64,000 nucleotides of DNA from Halobellus captivus (GTDB lineage: Archaea > Halobacteriota > Halobacteria > Halobacteriales > Haloferacaceae), in NCBI RefSeq assembly GCF_007655485.1, contig NZ_VJXQ01000002.1, forward strand, positions 467,424-531,423, read 5' to 3'. Below are positions 1 through 8,692 of this stretch, piece after piece. Each line of letters begins with the position of its first letter. Within the stretch, counting starts at the first letter, position 1. The position numbers and the translations under genes were made by a program. Below the pieces are notes generated by a model that saw only the letters and a program-made list of their open reading frames with translations, made no database searches and had not been told where the DNA came from.

Positions 1-558
1 CACCGCGGCACCCGCGTCCGCAAGAACCACACGTCCCGCCGCGACGCCTTCGAGACGGTCGGCGCTGAGCCGCTTGGGACCGTCGACTACGACGCCGAGG
101 CGGTCGAGTTCCGCCGCGAGTACGCCGAGCGCGGCGCGGTCGAACTCGACGTCGACACCGACTTGAACGAGGACGTCGACCTGCTGAAGTTCACGCCCGG
201 AATGGACATCGACCGCCACGCGGAACTGCTCCGGTCCGCTGCTCTCGACGGGCTCGTCGTCGAGGGAACCGGCCTCGGGCACGTTCACACGGAGCTGATC
301 CCGACGCTCGAAGCGCTCGTCGACGACGGCGTCGTCGTCGCGATGACGAGTCAGTGCCTGGAAGGGCGCGTCTGCGACCGCGTCTACGACACCGGTCGCG
401 ACCTGCTCGACGCGGGCGTCGTCGAGACCGGCGACACGCTCCCGGGGACTGCGAAGGTGAAGCTGATGTGGGCGCTCGCGAACCTCGACGACCCCGCCGC
501 CGCGATGGCCCGCCCGATCGCCGGAGAGTTGCAGGAGCGCTCGGTGCCGTGGACGTAG
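1..558 (+). CDS. gatD: Glu-tRNA(Gln) amidotransferase subunit D, C-terminal part
   Basis: The reading frame is open from base 1, so the N-terminus lies outside the window. GatD is the asparaginase-like subunit of archaeal GatDE. It releases ammonia from glutamine so that GatE can convert Glu-tRNA(Gln) to Gln-tRNA(Gln) in the cytoplasm. The visible 185 residues match the end of the asparaginase fold: a basic RGTRVRKNH stretch, then LLKFTPGMD, then VVEGTGLGHVH, where short-chain asparaginases have a similar GxGxG turn, and a closing KVKLMWAL segment. The active-site Thr residues are upstream of the window. The short distance to the next gene and the repeat downstream suggest the transcript ends here. 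Confidence 0.9.
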   Translation, partial: HRGTRVRKNHTSRRDAFETVGAEPLGTVDYDAEAVEFRREYAERGAVELDVDTDLNEDVDLLKFTPGMDIDRHAELLRSAALDGLVVEGTGLGHVHTELIPTLEALVDDGVVVAMTSQCLEGRVCDRVYDTGRDLLDAGVVETGDTLPGTAKVKLMWALANLDDPAAAMARPIAGELQERSVPWT

Positions 559-583
559 GTGCGACCCGTCGACGACGGCAGCG

Positions 584-627
584 GAGACCGGTCGAGCGCT
601 GATGGCCGACACCGGCCGAGCGCTGAT
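584..627. repeat. Imperfect direct repeat, period 24 nt
   Basis: Two 20-nt copies (584-603 and 608-627) match at 18 of 20 positions and share the core CCGAGCGCTGAT or its TCGAGCGCTGAT variant. They lie just after the gatD stop codon, in the gap before the zinc-finger gene. The function is unknown. The same architecture recurs in other gaps of this window. Confidence 0.7.
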
Positions 628-695
628 CACCATACTCCGACCGAGACCCAGAGACGTGAGATCTTACACGTGAACCCCCGATACGCGAGACCCCG

Positions 696-983
696 ATGAC
701 GGACGTTCAATCCGATCCGAGCCGCAGGTCAGAGCGCGACACCGCCGAGACCCCCACGTACGCCTGCGACGACTGCGGTCGTCGATTCTACACCCAAGAC
801 CTCCTCGTCTTACACCGCGGCGTCGCCCACCCGAGTGCGCTCGACGAAGGCGAGCGCGACGCGTACCGCGAGGCCTACGCGGCCGAGGAGCGCGCGATCC
901 GATCGTTCCGCATCCGCGCGCTCGGAATCCTCGTGCTGTTGTACTTCGGCTTCCTCCTCCTCTACGTGTTCTATGCCTCGTGA
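696..983 (+). CDS. C2H2 zinc-finger protein with C-terminal membrane anchor
   Basis: A 95-residue protein. Cys24, Cys27, His40 and His45 form a single CxxC-x12-HxxxxH zinc finger, embedded in YACDDCGRRFYTQ. A charged helix follows (residues 48-72), then one hydrophobic membrane segment (about 74-93) at the extreme C-terminus. The finger is therefore likely tethered to the cytoplasmic face of the membrane. The stop codon overlaps the start of the next membrane-protein gene by 11 nt, so the two are probably co-translated and may work together. The family is common in haloarchaea but has no function I can name. Confidence 0.8.
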   Translation: MTDVQSDPSRRSERDTAETPTYACDDCGRRFYTQDLLVLHRGVAHPSALDEGERDAYREAYAAEERAIRSFRIRALGILVLLYFGFLLLYVFYAS

Positions 984-2478
984 TGCATCCGCCCGCCGCG
1001 AGTTCGCGACTCGGTGGTCCGTTCGGGTCGTCACGTTCGGGCTGGCGCTGGTCGGTGCGCTCCTCCTCGCACGAGGGGCCGCCGCCAGCAACGCGGCTGT
1101 CGGGCTCTCCGACGCCTCCAGCGACGGGCTCGCGGTCCCTCGCTGGCTCTACGTCGCCACCGGCGGCGCGGCGATCGGTGCCTCGGCGCTGCTAGCCGGG
1201 TTCGTGACCGATCGCGGGTTCGTCGAGCGACTCCACGACTGGCGGCGGGACGTCGCCGCTAGCAATCGAGTCCGCGAGGTTGGTCGCGCGGTCGCCGCGT
1301 TCGTCGGACTCGCGCTGTTCGCGCTCGTGGTCTATCGCGGGTTCACGGGGCCGCAGCTCTCGACGATCAACTTCGGGGTCGTCGTCGTCTTCGCGGGCGG
1401 CCGCGCGGGGTTGACGATGGCGGCCTACGCCGTCGGCAACGTCTGGCCCGCGCTGAACCCGTTCGAGACGATCGGCTCGCGGCTGCCGAACGGCTTCGTC
1501 GACTACCCCGACAGGCTCGGCCGGTGGCCCGCCGCCCTCGGCATTCTGCTCCTCGTGTGGCTCGAAACGACGACGGGACTCACCGACACCCCGGCGACAC
1601 TCGCGGCAGTTGTCGCCGCCTACGGCGTCGTCGCCGTCGCCGGGGCGGTCCTCGTCGGCAGCGACGCATGGGTCCGAAATATTGATCCGATCGCGACGTT
1701 CTTCCGGTTCTACGGCCGGGTCGCCCCGCTCGCGTGGGAAGACGGGCGGCTTCGCGCGTCGCTTCCGGCGATGCGTCTCGTGGACATCGACGAGCGGACT
1801 GACAACGTCGTCGACGCCAACGAAGGGAATGATCCCGTCTCTGACGACTCCTCGGATCCCCGCGGACAACTGATGACCGGAATGGGCGACGTCGCCGTGG
1901 CCGTCGCGCTGGTCTGGGAGCTCACGTTCAGCGGGTTCGTGACGACCGAACAGGGGGTCGCGGCGGTTCGGGCCGTCGTCGGTGTCGGCGTCCCGCCCAC
2001 CCTCGTTTACGCCGCGCTCTTCGTGGGCGGCTTCGCGCTGTTCTACGGCGCGTACGTCGCCGCGGCGCGCGTCTCCGTTCGCCGGGTGTTGACGACGCGG
2101 ACGCCGCGGGAACTCGCGGTCGCGTTCGCGCCGTCGCTGCTCGTCGTCGCCGCGGGCTACCACCTCGCGCACTACTTCGCGTTCTTCCTGTCGCTGCTTC
2201 CGTCGCTCCTGGCCGTCCTCGCCGCGCCGCTGTCGGCGCCGACGAACCCGGTGGTCCTCACGCTCCCCGCGTGGGTGTCCGCGCTGAACATCGTCTTCGT
2301 GCTCGGCGGCCACTTGGTCGCGATATGGGTGGCGCACTCGATCGCCTACCGGCTCTTTCCCAGCCGACTGCAGGCGATCCGGAGCCAGTACCCGTTCGTC
2401 TTCGTGATGATCGGGTACACCGTCGCGAGCCTGTGGCTCATCTCGCTCCCGACGGCGACGCCCGCGTTTCTCGGATGA
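973..2478 (+). CDS. Conserved haloarchaeal polytopic membrane protein
   Basis: A 501-residue protein with roughly 11-12 hydrophobic segments spread over its length. The open frame extends further upstream, but the ATG at 973 (MPRDASARR, then a hydrophobic segment) is preferred: upstream codons lie antisense to no feature and give a low-complexity Ser/Arg shadow of the zinc-finger gene. A hydrophilic acidic loop (about residues 272-302) divides the protein. No transporter signature is recognisable. The 11-nt overlap with the zinc-finger gene implies translational coupling. Substrate and role are unknown. Confidence 0.75.
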   Translation: MPRDASARREFATRWSVRVVTFGLALVGALLLARGAAASNAAVGLSDASSDGLAVPRWLYVATGGAAIGASALLAGFVTDRGFVERLHDWRRDVAASNRVREVGRAVAAFVGLALFALVVYRGFTGPQLSTINFGVVVVFAGGRAGLTMAAYAVGNVWPALNPFETIGSRLPNGFVDYPDRLGRWPAALGILLLVWLETTTGLTDTPATLAAVVAAYGVVAVAGAVLVGSDAWVRNIDPIATFFRFYGRVAPLAWEDGRLRASLPAMRLVDIDERTDNVVDANEGNDPVSDDSSDPRGQLMTGMGDVAVAVALVWELTFSGFVTTEQGVAAVRAVVGVGVPPTLVYAALFVGGFALFYGAYVAAARVSVRRVLTTRTPRELAVAFAPSLLVVAAGYHLAHYFAFFLSLLPSLLAVLAAPLSAPTNPVVLTLPAWVSALNIVFVLGGHLVAIWVAHSIAYRLFPSRLQAIRSQYPFVFVMIGYTVASLWLISLPTATPAFLG

Positions 2479-2487
2479 GAGGCCGAT

Positions 2488-2577
2488 CCGCTCGTTTCAC
2501 CCGGAAAGGAACGCTGGCCGCTCGTTTCAACCGTGCACGAACGCGAGGTGCCTGTTTCACCCGAGTACGAACGTAAG
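2488..2577. repeat. Three tandem imperfect 30-nt repeats
   Basis: Copies at 2488-2517, 2518-2547 and 2548-2577 each contain a GTTTCA-CCG core followed by GAACG. Copies 1 and 2 match at about 23 of 30 positions, copies 2 and 3 at about 21 of 30. The array starts 10 nt after the membrane-protein stop codon and ends before the amidohydrolase start at 2611. It has no spacer structure, so it is not a CRISPR array. Confidence 0.75.
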
Positions 2578-2610
2578 GCACTTGTCGGCGCGTCCACTCC
2601 GAGCGGTGGG

Positions 2611-3915
2611 ATGCTACTGGCAGGAACGGTCGTCGCCGACCCCGAGACCGTCTACGAGGAGGGCGCGGTCGTCGTCGACGACGACGAAGTCGTCGCGGTC
2701 GGCCCGCGATCGGAGGTCGAAGACGCGTACGCCGACCACCCCGTCCGCGAGTTCGACCTCGTTTCACCGGGTCTCATCGGCGGGCACATCCACTCCGTGC
2801 AGAGCGTCGGTCGCGGGATCGCCGACGACACCGCGCTCTTGGAGTGGCTCTCCGAGCACGTCCTCCCGATGGAGGCGTCGCTCGGGCGCGAGGAGATGCG
2901 GACCGCGGCCGAACTCGGCTACCTCGAACTGCTGGAGAGCGGGACGACGACGGCCATCGATCATCTGTCTGTTCATCACGCCGAGTCGGCCTTCGAGGCC
3001 GCGATCGACCTGGGCGTGCGCGGCCGCCTCGGGAAAGTGATGATGGATAAACGCGCGCCCGACGGCCTGCAGGAGGAGACCGACGAGGCGCTGTCGTCGA
3101 CGAGGCGGCTACTCGAGACGTACCACGGCGCGGCCGACGATCGGATTCGGTACGCGGTCACGCCGCGCTTCGCCGTGAGTTGCACCGAGGCGTGTCTCCG
3201 CGGCGCGCGCGACATCGCGGACCACTACGACGACGTCCGGATTCACACGCACGCCAGCGAGAACGCCGACGAGATCGAGACTGTCGAATCCGACACCGGA
3301 ATGCGGAACATCGCGTGGCTCGACGAAGTCGGGCTGACGGGCGAGGACGTGGTGCTCGCCCACTGCGTGCACACGACAGCACGCGAGCGCGACATCCTCG
3401 AACAGACGGGGACGCACGTCACGTACTGTCCCTCGTCGAATATGAAACTCGCCTCGGGTATCGCACCGATCGTCGACTACCTCGACCGGGGGATCAACGT
3501 CGCGCTCGGGAACGACGGCCCACCGTGCAACAACACGCTGGATCCCTTCACCGAGATGCGACAGGCGAGCCTCCTCCAGAAGGTCGATCGTCTCGATCCG
3601 GAGGTCACACCCGCACAAGTTGTCTTCGAGATGGCGACGCTCGGCGGGGCCCGCGCGGCTGGCTTCGAGAACGTCGGGGCGCTTCGCCCGGGATGGAAGG
3701 CCGACGTGATCGCTCTCGACACGGATCTGACGCGCGCGACGCCGCTGTTCGATCCGTTCTCACACCTCGTCTTCTCGGCGCACGGCGACGACGTGACCTT
3801 CGCGATGGTCGACGGCGACGTCGTCTACGACGACGATTTCGGCGGTCTCCAGGCCGGAGACGCCGGCGATATTCGACGACGGGCGCGAGCCATCGCGGAC
3901 GGGCTTCGCGACTGA
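2611..3915 (+). CDS. Amidohydrolase, adenosine-type deaminase family (SAH / 5'-deoxyadenosine deaminase-like)
   Basis: A 434-residue cytoplasmic metal-dependent deaminase of the MtaD/SAH-deaminase family, which acts on S-adenosylhomocysteine, methylthioadenosine or 5'-deoxyadenosine. All expected ligands are present: His59-x-His61 (PGLIGGHIH), His214 in IHTHASEN with Glu217 as the likely catalytic acid, His251 in LAHCVH, and Asp302 in GNDGPPCNN. The start at 2611 (MLLAGTVVADP) is chosen because the preceding in-frame codons run through the 30-nt repeats and the family begins at this point. Chlorohydrolase-type or guanine-deaminase-type activities remain possible. The exact substrate is not determined by sequence. 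Confidence 0.85.
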   Translation: MLLAGTVVADPETVYEEGAVVVDDDEVVAVGPRSEVEDAYADHPVREFDLVSPGLIGGHIHSVQSVGRGIADDTALLEWLSEHVLPMEASLGREEMRTAAELGYLELLESGTTTAIDHLSVHHAESAFEAAIDLGVRGRLGKVMMDKRAPDGLQEETDEALSSTRRLLETYHGAADDRIRYAVTPRFAVSCTEACLRGARDIADHYDDVRIHTHASENADEIETVESDTGMRNIAWLDEVGLTGEDVVLAHCVHTTARERDILEQTGTHVTYCPSSNMKLASGIAPIVDYLDRGINVALGNDGPPCNNTLDPFTEMRQASLLQKVDRLDPEVTPAQVVFEMATLGGARAAGFENVGALRPGWKADVIALDTDLTRATPLFDPFSHLVFSAHGDDVTFAMVDGDVVYDDDFGGLQAGDAGDIRRRARAIADGLRD

Positions 3916-4056
3916 GCGACCCGTCTTCGGACATCGTCGTCAACAGCCGTGTCTACTCTCGCGCGCCGCGTCCGATCGCGCTCATTCCACCGTTTTTCCG
4001 CAGAAGAATGTTCGAGAGCCATCTGGCTTTCGCTCGGCGACTTGCTTCCGGAGAAG

Positions 4057-4131
<75 letters not shown>

Positions 4132-4248
4132 CTGCATCCTTACGTGGCGGATATACTCGTTTAAAGATTCCGTTACAGGGGCGGTGCGGCACTGTTTCGC
4201 GTACGTCTCAGCGCACCGTCGACGCCCGAAACCCACCCGCGAGCGTCG

Positions 4249-6252
4249 TCATTTGCCCTCGAATTCGGGCTCGCCGTCGCCCATAAACGCCGTCATTCCC
4301 GTCATCAGATCCTCCGTGTCGAACAGGAGGCCGAAAGACTGCGCCTCCACGTCGAGCCCGGCGTCGACGTCGTCCCAGCCGCGGTGCATCGCACGCTTCG
4401 TGTACCGCTGGGCGATCGGCGGCCCCGCGGCGAGGTCGCGGGCCATCTCGAACGCGCGCTCCTCGAAGGCGTCGTTCGCGACGACCTCGTTGACGAAGCC
4501 GTAGTCGGCCATCGTCGCCGCGTCGTACCGGTCGGCGGTGAAGATGATCTCTTTCGCCCGGCCCATTCCGACAATCCGTTGAAGCCTGACGGTGCCCCCC
4601 CATCCGGGGAGCAGTCCGAGGTCGTGTTCGGGCTGGCCGAACTCCGAGCGCTCGGAGGCGACGCGGAGGTCCGCGCCCATCGCGAGTTCCATCCCGCCGC
4701 CGAGGCAGTAGCCGTCGACGCCCGCGACGATCGGGAGTTCCGAGGATTCGAACCGACCGAACGTCTCCTGTCCCAACCGGGAAAGCTCCGCGGCGTGGTT
4801 GACGTCGCCCGCACCGCCAGCCATCGCCTGAATGTCGGCTCCGGCGGAGAACGCGCGATCACCCGCACCGGTGATGAGCACCGCGCGAACGTCATCGTCG
4901 ACCTCGAAGCGCTCGATCGCGTCGCGAAGTTCCTCCAGCAGCCCGTCGGTGATCGTGTTCATCCGGTGAGGTCGATCGAGGACAACGTGGCCGACGCGCT
5001 CGCGAACCTCGACGGTGATCGCGTCGTACTCGTATGCGTCGGTCGGGGCTCCGGTGTCGCCGTCCGGAGAACCGGCCTCGGCCGAACCGTAGAAACTGCT
5101 CCCGGCGTCGACGAGTTCCCGGAGATACGAGACCGCCTCGTAGCGCTCCTCGCCCGTCTCCTCGTACCGCTCGTCGAGGACGGCGAGCAGTTCCTCCAAA
5201 TCGCGCTCGTCGAGCATCCGCGCGGGGCCGTCGGCCCAGCGCCCGCCGAGCTTGACGGCCGTGTCGATGGCTTCGGGACCGGCCACTCCGGTTTCGATCA
5301 GCCCGGCGACCTCGTTCGCGAGCACGGCCAGCAGTCGGTTAGCGACATCCTCGCGGACCTGATCGGAGGGGACCTGCGCGCCGCCCCCCGCTCCGTAGTC
5401 GTAAAATCCGGTCCCGCTTTTCTTGCCCAGGTCGCCCGCCTCGACCTTCGATTCGAGCAGCGGACAGGGTCGGTACGCGTCGCCGAGCGCGTCGTGCATA
5501 TAGTCGAGGACGTGGTGGCCGACGTCGATACCGACCTGATCTGCGAGTTCGAAGCTCCCCATCGGGAGGCCGAGCCCGTACTTGGTCGTCGAGTCGACTT
5601 CCGCGACGGTCGCGTCGCTGTTTTCAACCATCCACGCGGCCTCGTTCATCAACGGCACGAGGACGCGGTTGACGATGAAACCGGGGCTGTCTTTGTGGAC
5701 TCGCACCGGCGTCTTGCCCATCGCCTCGGCGAGGTCGGCGACGAGATCCATCGTCGACTCGCTCGTCTGCGCTCCGGAGATCACCTCGACGAGTTCCATC
5801 CTGATCGGCGGGTTGAAAAAGTGCATCCCGCAGAACTGCGCGGGGCGGTCCGTCTCCGAGGCCAGTTCGGTTATCGAGAGGCTGGAGGTGTTCGTCGCGA
5901 AGACCGCCTCGTCGGGTGCAGCAGCCGAGAGGTCCGCGTAGACGTCCCTCTTGATCGCCATCTTCTCGGGGACGGCCTCGATGACGACGTCGACGTCGGC
6001 GACGGCCGCAGCGAGGTCGACGTGCGTCGAGACCCGATCGAGCGTCCCCTCGGCGGTCGATTCGTCAATCTGTCCCTGCTCGACGAGCTTCTCCAGGGAC
6101 CACTCGATCTGTTCGTACCCGTCGCGAACGAACTCCTCTTCGATGTCGCGCAGGCGGACCTCAAAGCCAGCCAGCGCGGCGACCTCCGCGATTCCGTGGC
6201 CCATACTTCCCGCGCCGAGAACAGTAATGGCGTTGACGTCGTCGATCTCCAT
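4249..6252 (-). CDS. Fused 3-hydroxyacyl-CoA dehydrogenase / enoyl-CoA hydratase
   Basis: A 667-residue bifunctional beta-oxidation enzyme. Residues about 8-185 form the NAD-binding domain, with GxGxxG at 13-18 (GAGSMG). A catalytic-His motif GMHFFNPP follows, then two dehydrogenase C-terminal domains (about 187-282 and 300-375). From about residue 405 there is a crotonase domain, with the oxyanion-hole segment AGADIQAM and the catalytic glutamates in GGGMELAMGADLR and FGQPEHD. The domain order (dehydrogenase first) is the archaeal form, reversed relative to bacterial FadB. The start at 6252 is preferred over an ATG ten codons upstream because MEIDDVNAITVLG begins the family fold. It stands alone, convergent with nothing obvious. 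Confidence 0.92.
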   Translation of the reverse strand: MEIDDVNAITVLGAGSMGHGIAEVAALAGFEVRLRDIEEEFVRDGYEQIEWSLEKLVEQGQIDESTAEGTLDRVSTHVDLAAAVADVDVVIEAVPEKMAIKRDVYADLSAAAPDEAVFATNTSSLSITELASETDRPAQFCGMHFFNPPIRMELVEVISGAQTSESTMDLVADLAEAMGKTPVRVHKDSPGFIVNRVLVPLMNEAAWMVENSDATVAEVDSTTKYGLGLPMGSFELADQVGIDVGHHVLDYMHDALGDAYRPCPLLESKVEAGDLGKKSGTGFYDYGAGGGAQVPSDQVREDVANRLLAVLANEVAGLIETGVAGPEAIDTAVKLGGRWADGPARMLDERDLEELLAVLDERYEETGEERYEAVSYLRELVDAGSSFYGSAEAGSPDGDTGAPTDAYEYDAITVEVRERVGHVVLDRPHRMNTITDGLLEELRDAIERFEVDDDVRAVLITGAGDRAFSAGADIQAMAGGAGDVNHAAELSRLGQETFGRFESSELPIVAGVDGYCLGGGMELAMGADLRVASERSEFGQPEHDLGLLPGWGGTVRLQRIVGMGRAKEIIFTADRYDAATMADYGFVNEVVANDAFEERAFEMARDLAAGPPIAQRYTKRAMHRGWDDVDAGLDVEAQSFGLLFDTEDLMTGMTAFMGDGEPEFEGK

Positions 6253-6460
6253 ACACGGTTCGTCGGCTGCTCGGTGTTTCAACGTTTCCTTCGCTCGAAA
6301 AATAAACTCAATTTTAGTTTCTATATGGTCCGGGCAGAACTGTGAACGAGACCGTCGATTCGATCGGAATCGGCAATCGAGTCGGGGGACTCACAGCGAC
6401 CACACCGACAACCCACCGAGTACTACTCGACGGCCTGCCGAATACTACCGGGCGACCTGG

Positions 6461-7024
6461 CTAATCGACGACTCGCCAGAGGTACCGACTCGCGTGGCTG
6501 CGATACGGTCGCCACCGCTCGGCGTGTTCGACCATCGCCTCGCGGTCACCATCGTCGTAACCGTAGAGTTCGCCCATCCCCTTTCGGATCCCGAGGTCCT
6601 CGACCGGGAACACGTCGGGGCGGCCCAACACGAATATGAGGTACATCTTGGCCGTCCAGACTCCCACACCGCGGATCTCGGTCAGCAGACCGATCACGGT
6701 CGCGTCGTCTTCCCCTTCGAGTCCCGTCCTGGTCAAGTCCCGTTCCTCGAACGCATCGGCGACGTTGCGGACGTACTCGATCTTCTGTTTCGAGAGGCCG
6801 ACGTCGCGAAGCGCGTCGTCGGGGGCATCGCGAACGCCCGTCGGCGTCACTTCGATCCGATCGAACAGCCGTTCGCGGATCGCTGCCGCGGACTCGACCG
6901 ACAGTTGCTGGTTCACGATCGCGACCACGAGCCGTTCGAACTCGTCGTCGGCGGTGCCGATCGGTAACTCGCCGTGCGTTTCCACAAGCGGCCCTAGTTC
7001 CGGGTCGGTTCGCAGCGGCTCCAT
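6461..7024 (-). CDS. DNA-3-methyladenine glycosylase II family (HhH-GPD)
   Basis: A 187-residue base-excision repair glycosylase related to AlkA, without AlkA's N-terminal domain. The helix-hairpin-helix segment TEIRGVGVWTAKMYL is followed by FPVEDLGIRKGM, whose Asp is in the position of the catalytic aspartate. Helices before it (QQLSVESAAAIRERL) match the fold. The start at 7024 (MEPLRTDPELGPL) is chosen because the 25 upstream codons are not conserved-looking and read across the promoter region. It removes alkylated purines from DNA in the cytoplasm. It is transcribed divergently from the GNAT gene. Confidence 0.85.
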   Translation of the reverse strand: MEPLRTDPELGPLVETHGELPIGTADDEFERLVVAIVNQQLSVESAAAIRERLFDRIEVTPTGVRDAPDDALRDVGLSKQKIEYVRNVADAFEERDLTRTGLEGEDDATVIGLLTEIRGVGVWTAKMYLIFVLGRPDVFPVEDLGIRKGMGELYGYDDGDREAMVEHAERWRPYRSHASRYLWRVVD

Positions 7025-7172
7025 CGGTCCACTGTCCGATCCGAGCGGACAAAGACGCGTCGCTCGGTGGCCGCCACCTGGGTCCTCAACTGCCCGCACG
7101 TGGGGCCCGCGACGTCGCTCGCGAGATCACCCAATCAGACGAATATATCCCTCCGCCGCTCGAATCGAGGAT

Positions 7173-7766
7173 ATGGAGGATGCGGACGCAGGCGGATCGT
7201 CGGTCGATAGTGTGAGCGAAGCATCCCCGACGTCGATCGAACGCCCGGACGTGGCCGCAGTCGACAAACTCGTCGACCTGTGGGTCGCACTCGCGGCGGA
7301 CCAACGAGCGCACGACTCGCACATCCTCGCCGACGAGAACCGCGCCGTCGTTCGCGACACGCTCGCCCGCCACGCGGTCACGGGAGGGATCCGGATCGCC
7401 CGTTTGGAGGGAACCCTCGTCGGATTCGTCACGTTCGGTATCGAGCGCGGTTCGTACGAGCAGGACGAGGTCCGCGGCGTCGTCAGGAACGTCTACGTCG
7501 ACCCCGCGTGCCGAGACGACGGCGTCGGCACCGCGTTGATGGACGCCGCGGAGGCGGCACTGCGTGAGGCCGGGGCGACCGTCGTTTCGCTGGAAGCGAT
7601 GGCGGCGAACCGTCGCGCCCGGGAGTTCTACCGTGATCGAGGGTACGCGACCCACCGAATACAGTTCGAGAAACCGATCAGTGGACACCCACCGGCGGGC
7701 TCATCGGAAAGGGATGCGGCGGGCGGGCCGTCCGCCGAAAACGACACACACTCAAAGGAGGACTGA
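7173..7766 (+). CDS. GNAT-family N-acetyltransferase
   Basis: A 197-residue protein. Residues about 25-165 form a GNAT fold: a first helix (DKLVDLWVALAADQ), strands through GTLVGFVTFGIE and VRNVYVDPACR, the acetyl-CoA pyrophosphate loop RDDGVGTAL, and the closing ANRRAREFYRDRGY helix-strand. The last 30 residues are polar and probably disordered. The frame is open far upstream, but ATG 7173 is the first start that does not overlap the divergent glycosylase gene. The substrate is unknown. Confidence 0.85.
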   Translation: MEDADAGGSSVDSVSEASPTSIERPDVAAVDKLVDLWVALAADQRAHDSHILADENRAVVRDTLARHAVTGGIRIARLEGTLVGFVTFGIERGSYEQDEVRGVVRNVYVDPACRDDGVGTALMDAAEAALREAGATVVSLEAMAANRRAREFYRDRGYATHRIQFEKPISGHPPAGSSERDAAGGPSAENDTHSKED

Positions 7767-7780
7767 GTAGGTCGACTCGC

Positions 7781-7854
7781 GCCAGGGGAGCATGGGCGGT
7801 TCATGCACTCGACTTGTAATCGAGACTTCGTGGGTTCAAATCCCACCCCTGGCT
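7781..7854 (+). tRNA. tRNA-Thr (anticodon TGT)
   Basis: The acceptor strands GCCAGGG and CCCTGGC pair and the discriminator is T. The anticodon stem CTCGA/TCGAG encloses loop CTTGTAA, giving anticodon TGT for ACA codons. The T-arm is GTGGG-TTCAAAT-CCCAC. No intron is present. It begins 14 nt after the GNAT stop codon. Confidence 0.95.
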
Positions 7855-8219
7855 CTTCTCGTCGCGAATCCGCCGTCTGCGTCGGTCGGTTTCGAGTCGG
7901 TTTCGAGAGTTCACCAGCGGCACAGTCACCGAGATACCGATCGTGAGAACATCCTGGAGAGAGGTTGCTCTGCGCGGAAGAGACTGTTCGATGCGCGGAA
8001 GAGCTTCGGTTTCGACGGAGGGAGGAGGGCCTGCGTCAGCGGAGGTGCCCGGTGAGGAGCCACCGATCCGGCGTAGTGGGCTGAGGGGGGAGGGGGCAAC
8101 CGGACGGGTATCGCGTCGGCGGGGACCGAATCGCGGGCGGCCCAACCGGGGCAGATTCGACTACGGGGGAGACCCACGTAAAAGCGCGCTTGCCTCAAAG
8201 AACCGTTTTAGTCTTCGTG
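7855..8219. other. Gene-free gap containing a 21-nt tandem duplication
   Basis: This 365-nt stretch follows the tRNA. Two tandem 21-nt copies (7971-7991 and 7992-8012) share TGCGCGGAAGAG and then diverge. I see no credible open frame: the candidates have no recognisable domains and overlap each other. A G-rich run lies near 8080-8100. No RNA structure was recognised by eye. Confidence 0.5.
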
Positions 8220-8633
8220 TCACCGACGCCGACCTGCCGGGAGAAGGATCAGCGCACCTGGAATCGAGAGGGTTATCAGTTGAATCGGGTTTTTCCGGAT
8301 ATCGAAGTTCGGATCCAACGGTTGCGTCTGCACGTCAGTGATCCGCAGCGACGAGTAGTAGATGATCACGTGCGTGAGTGCGTACCCGGTAGCGAACGGA
8401 ACAATGAGTGAGAACTGGACACCGAACTGTGTCGCAAGCAGGTTGAAGACGATCGCGACAATCGAGGACACAGCGAGGAAATCACCGATCTGTAGCGTCA
8501 CACCGGTGAACGCGGTCAGCGCGGTGTCGACGAGAGACGCGCTTCTCGGGGTGTAGACAAACGCCGAGAATACGCTTGTGGCGATGAGAGTCATCCCCAC
8601 GATGAACCCGACGATCGGGTACGCATACTCCAT
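8220..8633 (-). CDS. Small polytopic membrane protein of unknown function
   Basis: A 137-residue protein with four hydrophobic segments (about 5-25, 35-55, 62-92 and 115-131) joined by short loops, ending in a basic GRRR tail. No domain is recognised. The ATG at 8633 is supported by a TATA-like box on the minus strand at 8658-8666, 25-33 nt upstream, as expected for a leaderless transcript. It lies upstream of, and on the same strand as, other exported and membrane proteins, but it has its own promoter-like box. Confidence 0.65.
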   Translation of the reverse strand: MEYAYPIVGFIVGMTLIATSVFSAFVYTPRSASLVDTALTAFTGVTLQIGDFLAVSSIVAIVFNLLATQFGVQFSLIVPFATGYALTHVIIYYSSLRITDVQTQPLDPNFDIRKNPIQLITLSIPGALILLPAGRRR

Positions 8634-8657
8634 CAGTTTCGCTCACTAGCGGGAACG

Positions 8658-8666
8658 ATATAACCC
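8658..8666 (-). promoter_or_regulatory. TATA-like box of the small membrane protein gene
   Basis: On the minus strand the sequence reads GGTTATATC and lies 25-33 nt upstream of the ATG at 8633. This is the spacing expected when transcription starts at or next to the start codon. Confidence 0.5.
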
Positions 8667-8692
8667 TACCCCCTCGGTATCAGAACTGAGTT

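Noticed and set aside
1192..2337. Minus-strand open frame of 381 codons
   Set aside because: Antisense to the membrane-protein gene at 973-2478, with an Arg/Glu-rich sequence and no recognisable domain.
2488..2577. CRISPR array
   Set aside because: The three units are directly adjacent and diverged, with no spacers of regular length and no cas genes nearby.
4384..6345. Long plus-strand open frame of 653 codons
   Set aside because: It lies antisense to the 3-hydroxyacyl-CoA dehydrogenase/enoyl-CoA hydratase gene. Its composition is the Arg/Asp/Val-rich mirror seen in G+C-rich antisense frames, and it has no domain.
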